Assembly: GCA_945871045.1 (NCBI GenBank)
Contig: CAMBUC010000051.1
Location: 1-10,429, forward strand
DNA: 10,429 bases
Origin: an uncultured bacterium
GTDB taxonomy: Bacteria; Bacillota; Clostridia; Lachnospirales; Lachnospiraceae
Direction of reading: 5' to 3'
Shown here: positions 5,066-10,429 of the stretch, piece after piece
Layout of the letters: the number at the start of each line of letters is the position of its first letter
Numbering within the stretch: the first letter of the stretch is position 1
Made by a program: the position numbers and the translations under genes
Notes under the pieces: model-generated
The model's database searches: none
Seen by the model: only the letters and a program-made list of their open reading frames with translations
What the model was told of the DNA's origin: nothing

Positions 5066-5389
5066 TCAGACCGTCATGTCAAAGCCACCGGACATTCCCT
5101 TGATCCGCACATGACCGTCCTCTTTTTTTTCTTTCTGCTTTTTCTGTTTATTTTTACGATTGTCATGATACTCATTTTTGCTGCCGTCTCTGGCATCAAA
5201 TCGATATTCTTCTTTATTCAGATCGTCCTTTTGCACAACTTGACGAGAAGCAGCCTCTTCATGCTTGGAGACAGTCAAAGACGCCTGATTCTGAAGAAGC
5301 TGAGATTTTTGATCTTCACCGTGCTTCACAGTTGATACATTGTGTTGATTCTGCATCATTCCATTAAAATCCACCGGCCGTACAGACAT
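5066..5389 (-). CDS. Conserved-looking small hydrophilic protein of the motility operon
   Basis: 107 aa with no signal peptide or membrane segment. The N-terminus (MSVRPVDFNGMMQ) and the C-terminal end (GGFDMTV) look like conserved blocks. Between them lies a Gln/Lys/Glu-rich, probably disordered stretch, with a basic KNKQKKQKEKK run at about 79-89. I recall similar uncharacterised proteins next to fliA in other Clostridia, sharing the 'PVDFNGMIQ' opening and the 'GGxFDI' ending. I know no function. The start is supported by AGAGGTGA overlapping the fliA stop codon. Translational coupling to fliA and the DUF6115 gene suggests a flagellar role. Confidence 0.75.
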   Translation of the reverse strand: MSVRPVDFNGMMQNQHNVSTVKHGEDQKSQLLQNQASLTVSKHEEAASRQVVQKDDLNKEEYRFDARDGSKNEYHDNRKNKQKKQKEKKEDGHVRIKGMSGGFDMTV

Positions 5390-5399
5390 ATAATCACCT

Positions 5400-6167
5400 C
5401 TAGATTTTTGTTAATATTCCCATATAACTTCCCATTGTCTTTTGCATCTTTGACAATGCTTTTGTATGTAACTGCGATACGCGGGATTCGGAAACTTCCA
5501 AGATTCGGCTGATCTCCTTCAACGTCATCTCTTCATAATAATACAGCAAAATCACTTTGGACTCTTTTTCGGTAAGCTGCTCCATGGATTTTGCAAGCAT
5601 TTCCTTCAACTCTGCCTGCTCTACCATTTCCTCCGGCTGAATAAAATGGGAATTCCCCCTCGTTTCCATCACCGGTTCGGAGCCCTGTTCTACATATTCA
5701 TTGAGGGATACCACATTCGTCACCTTTAATTGTGACTGCCAACCCAACAATTCATCCTCAGAAAGTCCCAATTCCGCCGCGATCTCTTCATCGCTGGCCG
5801 TCCTGCCCGTACGTGCCTCGATCACTTTGATCGCTTCGTCCATCTTTTTCTGTTTTTGACGCACCGTACGTGGAATCCAGTCCATCTTCCGGATCTGGTC
5901 TAAGATCGCACCGCGAATGCGCAAAGAAGCATAGGTCTCAAACTTTACATCCTTTGTCATGTCAAATTTGTCGATGGCATCGATCAGACCAAAAACACCA
6001 TAACTGACCAGATCTTCGTATTCCACATTATAACCAAGATACATATTGAGACGTCCTGCCACAAGTTTTACAAGCGGCGCATATTCAATTATGATCTGTT
6101 CTCTAAGTTCCGGGCTCGGCACACGTCGATAACGATCCCACAGTTGTTCTCTTGATACTGCTTTCAT
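5400..6167 (-). CDS. fliA: Flagellar sigma-28 factor FliA/SigD
   Basis: Alternative sigma factor directing RNA polymerase to late flagellar and chemotaxis genes. 255 aa, normal for the FliA/WhiG family. Region 2 (about 12-100) includes EDLVSYGVFGLIDAIDKFD and the DNA-melting segment FETYASLRIRGAILDQIRK. Region 3 (about 101-160) follows WIPRTVRQKQKK. Region 4 (about 195-245) has the helix-turn-helix MTLKEISRILEVSESRVSQLHTKAL. The ATG at 6167 has GGGA 9 nt upstream. A TTG two codons earlier also opens the frame but sits too close to that site. In B. subtilis the equivalent sigD lies directly behind cheD; here a small membrane-protein gene intervenes. No anti-sigma factor FlgM gene is in the window. 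Confidence 0.96.
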   Translation of the reverse strand: MKAVSREQLWDRYRRVPSPELREQIIIEYAPLVKLVAGRLNMYLGYNVEYEDLVSYGVFGLIDAIDKFDMTKDVKFETYASLRIRGAILDQIRKMDWIPRTVRQKQKKMDEAIKVIEARTGRTASDEEIAAELGLSEDELLGWQSQLKVTNVVSLNEYVEQGSEPVMETRGNSHFIQPEEMVEQAELKEMLAKSMEQLTEKESKVILLYYYEEMTLKEISRILEVSESRVSQLHTKALSKMQKTMGSYMGILTKI

Positions 6168-6214
6168 CTGCAAATTTCCCGTTTTCTATATTCCTGTCTG
6201 TCTCTGTAATCGCC

Positions 6215-6481
6215 CTAATAGTCATCCTCTGTCATGACCATGGAATCGATGAGATCTTCATCAAATTCCATGCCATCATAATCGGCCAAAGGATCATCCA
6301 TCACAACAAACCCCTTGTCCAATACGAATTTTACAATTCCGCCTAAAATGTAAAAACCAACCAGAATCAGAAACAGTGTCTTAACAAATACTCCAAAACT
6401 ATAATGCTGAAGGATCCCTATCACACAGGTAACAAATCCAGCCGTCAGCATAATAATTGCAGGAATCGGCTTTGTATTCAT
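6215..6481 (-). CDS. Small two-helix membrane protein between cheD and fliA
   Basis: 88 aa from the ATG at 6481, which follows GGAGGG with a 6-nt spacer. A longer frame from 6520 lacks a comparable site and would place it 4 bp from cheD. Two membrane helices (about 6-25 and 33-55) are followed by a strongly acidic C-terminal tail (about 62-88, rich in Asp and Glu). A hairpin in the membrane with a negatively charged tail is all that can be deduced. I do not recognise a named family. Its place in the operon suggests a motility-related or regulatory role. Confidence 0.75.
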   Translation of the reverse strand: MNTKPIPAIIMLTAGFVTCVIGILQHYSFGVFVKTLFLILVGFYILGGIVKFVLDKGFVVMDDPLADYDGMEFDEDLIDSMVMTEDDY

Positions 6482-6524
6482 AAAAGCCCTCCAATAAAAT
6501 TTTTTCCACAAGTAACCCATACGA

Positions 6525-7010
6525 TCAGATTGTTTTCACCGGTTTTCCCACAGCCTTGATCACATAATCACCATTTTCACAGTTCAGTTCTACCGTTCGA
6601 CCGTAATTTAAGCCGGTATCTTCCGCAAGAATTGGAATGCCAAGTTCCTTTAATTTTTGTTTGGAAGCGATTGCATTTTTTTCTCCGATATTTCCTACCG
6701 ATGTAGAAGATGCCACCTCGAACATTCGGGCTCCCCCTGCGATCTTTGCGACCAAACGTCTTCTTGACACGCCCAATTCTTCCATTTGCCTAACAAGTTC
6801 TGTTATCCCGGTATCGGCAAATTTTGCAATATTGTTGTTATTTCTGATCTTTGTACTGTCCGGCAGCATCACATGCGCCAGCCCTCCGATCTTTGTTGTT
6901 GGATCCCACAAAGCAATCCCGATACAAGAACCAAGCCCAAGCGTTGTTAGAACATCCGGGCTCTTGGCCGTTTTCAAGTCTGCCATTCCAACTTTAATTA
7001 ATACTCCCAT
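6525..7010 (-). CDS. cheD: Chemoreceptor glutamine deamidase CheD
   Basis: CheD deamidates glutamines of methyl-accepting chemotaxis proteins and, bound to CheC, stimulates its phosphatase activity. 161 aa, normal. The catalytic triad of the papain-like fold is visible: Cys29 in LGLGSCIGIALWD, His46 in GLAHVMLP, and Thr67 in FADTGI. The IAGGARMF segment (91-98) is also typical. The ATG at 7010 has AGGA with a 7-nt spacer. It lies 20 bp behind cheC, and the pair commonly occurs together, as in B. subtilis and Thermotoga. Confidence 0.97.
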   Translation of the reverse strand: MGVLIKVGMADLKTAKSPDVLTTLGLGSCIGIALWDPTTKIGGLAHVMLPDSTKIRNNNNIAKFADTGITELVRQMEELGVSRRRLVAKIAGGARMFEVASSTSVGNIGEKNAIASKQKLKELGIPILAEDTGLNYGRTVELNCENGDYVIKAVGKPVKTI

Positions 7011-7030
7011 TAAATATTCCTGACTTCCCC

Positions 7031-7660
7031 TTAAACTAAAATGCCAAGCGACTGCAAGATCTTATCGTAAGAATCCTCATCCGGCAACAGGATGAAATAT
7101 CCTTCGATCATCACATCGTCACCAAACTCCGTCTCAATAAGTAATGCATTATCGCCAAACTGCCCGAATTGGATCGCCGGCACACTCAGGATCGCCGCCG
7201 CCATGTCTACTGATATGTAAGGAATGGACGGTGTGATCACAAGATTTGTCATCGTCGATAAAGCGGAAAGATAGGAGCCTGCAATGATATTTCCGATTTC
7301 CTTCATTGCTGAAAGTTCCATCTCGGAAAACATTGTTTCATCTTCCGAGAAACCTCCCATACCTCCCATTAACCGATCCACAAGATAATGTGCAGAATCC
7401 AACCGCATTAAAAACATCATGCTGCCCGAGATATCGTGTTGAACTTCCAAAAAGATCCCTACGATCGTCTCCTCCTCCGGACAGATCGCTCCGCCCAAAT
7501 CCTCTACAGCCTTTAATTCTACTTTCGGAACCTTCATGTCAATCGTCAGATTTAACATGGAGGCAATTGCTGTCGTAGCATTTCCTGCACCGATGTTACC
7601 CAATTCTTTGAGTACATCCATATACATACTATTTACATTGTCAAATGAAAATTTTCCCAT
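7031..7660 (-). CDS. cheC: CheY-P phosphatase CheC
   Basis: CheC dephosphorylates CheY-P and binds CheD, linking motor output to receptor adaptation. 209 aa. Both halves of the pseudo-symmetric fold carry the active-site pattern [D/S]-x3-E-x2-N-x22-P: Asp15/Glu19/Asn22/Pro45 in the first and Ser117/Glu121/Asn124/Pro147 in the second. Both sites therefore look intact, as in B. subtilis CheC. The start has AAAGG with a 9-nt spacer. A perfect 15-bp hairpin lies in the 69-bp gap from cheW. Confidence 0.97.
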   Translation of the reverse strand: MGKFSFDNVNSMYMDVLKELGNIGAGNATTAIASMLNLTIDMKVPKVELKAVEDLGGAICPEEETIVGIFLEVQHDISGSMMFLMRLDSAHYLVDRLMGGMGGFSEDETMFSEMELSAMKEIGNIIAGSYLSALSTMTNLVITPSIPYISVDMAAAILSVPAIQFGQFGDNALLIETEFGDDVMIEGYFILLPDEDSYDKILQSLGILV

Positions 7661-7684
7661 GCAACTATACCTTTCAATGAATCA

Positions 7685-7718
7685 ACAATAGATTGTCTGA
7701 ATACAGACAATCTATTGT
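7685..7718. repeat. Perfect 15-bp inverted repeat between cheW and cheC
   Basis: ACAATAGATTGTCTG and its exact complement are separated by 4 nt. On the minus strand no T-run follows, so it is not a normal terminator. In the operon mRNA it would form a stable stem-loop just downstream of the cheW stop and upstream of the cheC ribosome binding site. It is the largest gap in this part of the operon. Confidence 0.75.
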
Positions 7719-7729
7719 CATTTTGCTAT

Positions 7730-8197
7730 CTAATTCTCTTCTGTCAGTGCATTGATATCAAACAGCGAGATCAGATCCTCCCCATTTTTTCCAATGCCGT
7801 TAATGAAGGAATGCTTGTTCTCCTTTGTATCATGACTGGGCTTGTCAATCTCTCCCTCGCCAAGATTTACAACTTCCTTGACTTCATCAACGATCACGCC
7901 TAATTTCCCCTGATCCTCGATCTTCAAAATAATGATACGGCTTGCATTTGTAAACACATCGTCTGCAAATCCCATCTTCAAACGAATGCTCATAACAGGT
8001 ACGATCTCACCACGAAGATTGATAACGCCCTTAAAATAACTCTGAGCCTTCGGAACACGGGTAATTTTCTGCATACGGACGATCGTATCCACATATCCTA
8101 TATCAATACCATAAACTTCACTTGTAAGTTTTACGGCAATAAACTGCTTTTTTTCCTCTGCTACATCATTGCTATTTGCTTCAATATATGCTGCCAT
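7730..8197 (-). CDS. cheW: Chemotaxis coupling protein CheW
   Basis: CheW bridges chemoreceptors and the CheA kinase in the membrane-associated signalling array. It is a single CheW/SH3-like domain of 155 aa, with the conserved core FKGVINLRGEIVPVMSIR (55-72) and VIVDEVKEVV (101-110). I start it at the ATG at 8197, with AAGGGGG ending 10 nt upstream. An ATG three codons earlier (8206) is only 1 nt from that G run, too close to be used well. The N-terminal 15 residues are a short polar extension. The ribosome binding site overlaps the cheA stop codon, so the two are probably translationally coupled. Confidence 0.96.
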   Translation of the reverse strand: MAAYIEANSNDVAEEKKQFIAVKLTSEVYGIDIGYVDTIVRMQKITRVPKAQSYFKGVINLRGEIVPVMSIRLKMGFADDVFTNASRIIILKIEDQGKLGVIVDEVKEVVNLGEGEIDKPSHDTKENKHSFINGIGKNGEDLISLFDINALTEEN

Positions 8198-8212
8198 CTT
8201 ATCCATTCCCCC

Positions 8213-10321
8213 TTACATCAGTGTATTCACATCAAGGATCAAAGCAACCTCGCCATCACCAAGGATGGTCGCACCGCTGATGATCTTAGTGGAATTATCG
8301 ATGAAACTTCCGAGTGACTTGATAACGATTTCCTGCTGGCCCATCAGATCATCTACAACAAGACCAACCTGCTTCTCACCCTTGGAAATAATAACAATCG
8401 TTAAACTCTCCTGTTCTTCCTCCGGGGGTGCGATGTCTAAAAGCTGATTCAAACGGATGATAGGAATGACCGTACCACGCATGTTGATCACTTCTTTAGC
8501 CTCTACATACTTGATATCTGTGATCGGAATATCCTCGATACTAACGATCGATCCAAGGGCGATCGCATATTTTTCATCTCCGATGATAACCATAAGTGCC
8601 TGAATGATCGCAAGCGTAAGAGGTAAACGAACGGTAAAGATAGATCCTTCTCCATATACACTCTTTACCTCAACATCTCCGCCTAATGCCTCAATATTTG
8701 ATTTTACAACATCAAGTCCAACACCACGGCCGGAAATATCTGTAATTTTCTTTGCCATGGAGAAACTGGGCATAAACAGGAAATCAATGATCTCTTTCTG
8801 AGATAAGTTTTCTGCCTGCTCTGCAGTAATGATACCACGATCGATGGCTTTCTGCTTTACAGCCTCGGTATCAATTCCGTTTCCATCATCGCCAACCTCG
8901 ATGATGACGTTATTTCCTTCCTGAAACGCTTTTAACGTAATCGTTCCGGTCTCCGGCTTGCCGCGCTCCTTACGAAGTGCTGCGCTCTCAAGACCATGGT
9001 CAGCGGAATTACGAAGTAAATGCTGTAACGGATCACCGATCTGGTCAACTACTGTACGGTCTAACTCTGTCTCCTCACCGGACATGATGAGTTCCATCTT
9101 CTTGTTCAGATTTCTTGAAAGATCACGGATCATACGAGGGAACTTATTCACAACACTCTCGATCGGAACCATTCGAACCTTCATAACAGACTCATGCAAA
9201 CCTGTGGTGATGCGCTCCAAATATTCAATCTGTTCCTGGAACGACTGGTTCTGTGCCCCGGCTCCGGAATTTGAACTCAGGGAAACAAGGGAGTTCTTTG
9301 CAATGATCAACTCACTTACCTGATTCATAAGAGCATCCAATTTTTCGATATCTACACGAACCGTGCGGCTTGTAACCGGTTTTCCAGCCTGCTTCTTGGG
9401 AACTGCCGCATTACTTGCTGCGCTTGCTGCCGGCTTCACAGGGGTTGTCTCCGCAGGAACTGCCGGTGCTTCCTGAACACTTTTCTCTTCAACAGGTGAT
9501 GCTTCCGCACCGGATTCATCCAAAAACTTCTCCGTGATCACTTCCGCTGTCACGTCCCTGATCTCAGATACAGCCTTTGCTGCTGCAACTACTTTATCGA
9601 GGGCTTCATCTGTAGTAAAGAATATGCTAAAGTCATTCTCAAACTTTTCATCTTCAATATCCTGAGAACTGGGCTCATAGACAAGAATCTCAGCAAACTC
9701 TTCAACCGCCTTAAATACAAGGAATGCGCGGGCAGCCTTTAAAAGGCAGTCATTGCAGATATAAACAGTCATCCCATAAATCGGTTTTCCTGTAAGAAAC
9801 TCATCCTGTAATTTCTTTTTGTCTTTTGCATCCAGTTCAAGTGTTAAGAATTTCTTTTCTTCCTCTTCCGATGCCTCTTCTGCCGGAGCAGCAGAAGCCG
9901 GTGCCGATGCTGCACTGTTACTTGCCGATGCACTCTCAGCGCTTTGTAAAAATCCGTTTAATTGACGGATGATCGCTTCGTTATCATTTGTTCCCTCATC
10001 AGATGTCTCTTTGATGATCGCAAGATAACCCTCGATGGCATCCAGACACTGGAACAACAGATCGATCATGTTACTGTCTACTTTGATCGTGTCATTACGA
10101 ACTTCCTGAAACACATTTTCCATATCATGGGTCATGTGCTGCATGCGCTTAAAGCCCATCGTACCGGCCATTCCCTTTAATGAGTGAGCAGCACGGAAAA
10201 TTTCATTCACCACATCCTTATTTTCAGGATCACTTTCCAGTGCCATAATATTGTCACTCAAACTCTGGATATGCTCACTTGTCTCATCGATAAAAATCTC
10301 AAGATACTGACTTACATCCAT
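8213..10321 (-). CDS. cheA: Chemotaxis histidine kinase CheA
   Basis: CheA autophosphorylates under receptor control and passes phosphate to CheY and CheB. 702 aa, all five domains present. P1/Hpt (about 1-125) has the phosphorylated His46 in AAHSLKGMAGTMGF. After an Ala/Ser-rich linker (130-155), P2 (about 158-265) docks the response regulators. After a second Pro/Ala-rich linker, P3 (about 318-380) is the dimerisation helix pair. P4 (about 381-570) is the ATP-binding domain, with the N box around HLLRNSADHGLE (434-445), G1 in VGDDGNGID (476-484), and G2 in GRGVGLDVVKSNI (531-543). P5 (about 571-702) is CheW-like. The start has GGGGG within the cheB 3' end, 9 nt upstream; the cheB stop codon ends 1 bp before the ATG. 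Confidence 0.98.
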   Translation of the reverse strand: MDVSQYLEIFIDETSEHIQSLSDNIMALESDPENKDVVNEIFRAAHSLKGMAGTMGFKRMQHMTHDMENVFQEVRNDTIKVDSNMIDLLFQCLDAIEGYLAIIKETSDEGTNDNEAIIRQLNGFLQSAESASASNSAASAPASAAPAEEASEEEEKKFLTLELDAKDKKKLQDEFLTGKPIYGMTVYICNDCLLKAARAFLVFKAVEEFAEILVYEPSSQDIEDEKFENDFSIFFTTDEALDKVVAAAKAVSEIRDVTAEVITEKFLDESGAEASPVEEKSVQEAPAVPAETTPVKPAASAASNAAVPKKQAGKPVTSRTVRVDIEKLDALMNQVSELIIAKNSLVSLSSNSGAGAQNQSFQEQIEYLERITTGLHESVMKVRMVPIESVVNKFPRMIRDLSRNLNKKMELIMSGEETELDRTVVDQIGDPLQHLLRNSADHGLESAALRKERGKPETGTITLKAFQEGNNVIIEVGDDGNGIDTEAVKQKAIDRGIITAEQAENLSQKEIIDFLFMPSFSMAKKITDISGRGVGLDVVKSNIEALGGDVEVKSVYGEGSIFTVRLPLTLAIIQALMVIIGDEKYAIALGSIVSIEDIPITDIKYVEAKEVINMRGTVIPIIRLNQLLDIAPPEEEQESLTIVIISKGEKQVGLVVDDLMGQQEIVIKSLGSFIDNSTKIISGATILGDGEVALILDVNTLM

Positions 10322-10322
10322 T

Positions 10323-10429
10323 TTATTTTACCCCCACTTTTTTAATGATCGTTTTTGCAATCGATTCTAGCGGAACTACTTCATCTACATAACCAGCCTC
10401 TGCGATCGCCCGCGGCATGCCATAAACAA
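10323..10429 (-). CDS. cheB: Chemotaxis methylesterase CheB, C-terminal end (partial)
   Basis: Only the last 34 codons and the stop are inside the window; the gene continues beyond base 10429. The fragment VYGMPRAIAEAGYVDEVVPL, ending SIAKTIIKKVGVK, matches the end of the CheB catalytic domain, where 'VxGMPxxAxxxGxxDxVxPL' is conserved. CheB removes methyl groups from chemoreceptor glutamates and is activated by CheA. The position directly before cheA supports the call. Confidence 0.92.
   Translation of the reverse strand, partial: VYGMPRAIAEAGYVDEVVPLESIAKTIIKKVGVK

Noticed and set aside
1..10429. CRISPR arrays, tRNA or rRNA genes, transposases, phage genes
   Set aside because: I saw no regularly spaced direct repeats, no cloverleaf or rRNA sequence and no mobile-element protein; the window is a conserved chromosomal region.

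Overview
The window looks like chromosomal DNA of a motile, Gram-positive anaerobe of the Clostridia, most likely a Lachnospiraceae member (Roseburia / Eubacterium rectale / Butyrivibrio type). The reasons are moderate-to-low GC, strong AGGAGG-type ribosome binding sites, protein sequences typical of that family, a CheC/CheD/CheW chemotaxis set and a sigma-28 gene of the FliA/SigD type. Every gene I can support lies on the minus strand, so transcription runs from base 10429 towards base 1.

10429 to 3782 is the distal part of a fla/che motility operon, in the order cheB (C-terminal end only), cheA, cheW, cheC, cheD, a small two-helix membrane protein, fliA/sigD, a 107-residue hydrophilic orphan, a membrane-anchored coiled-coil protein with a C-terminal helix-turn-helix-like tail (DUF6115 type, in the position of Bacillus subtilis swrB), and a membrane-anchored protein with a small YceG/MltG-like domain. 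Genes are packed with gaps of 1 to 70 bp or overlap by 4 bp. CheA (kinase), CheW (coupler), CheB (methylesterase), CheC (CheY-P phosphatase) and CheD (receptor deamidase) form one chemotaxis signalling and adaptation circuit. FliA transcribes late flagellar genes. The order cheB-A-W-C-D-sigD-swrB-rpsB-tsf matches that of B. subtilis as I know it, with extra small genes inserted.

3760 to 1836 holds rpsB and tsf (ribosomal protein S2 and elongation factor Ts). They have their own extended -10 promoter, a roughly 100-nt potentially structured leader and a strong Rho-independent terminator after tsf. 1835 to 1705 is a hairpin-rich intergenic element that ends in its own terminator and resembles dispersed repeats of Lachnospiraceae. 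1587 to 1072 holds hypA (nickel insertion into [NiFe]-hydrogenase) followed by a 50-codon relic of an ABC-transporter ATPase, probably from a nickel/cobalt importer.

961 to 37 is a GntR-family regulator with a FadR-like ligand domain. Its upstream region is elaborate: a perfect-consensus promoter with a palindrome in the spacer, a possible 10-codon leader peptide, an intrinsic terminator, a second promoter, and three sites of the form TTGG-N4-ACCA that match known FadR/PdhR/LldR operators. This suggests autoregulation, perhaps combined with transcription attenuation.

Most of the window is conventional. The less explained parts are the GntR control region, the element between tsf and hypA, the ABC relic, the small orphan proteins of the motility operon and two hairpins in intergenic spaces.
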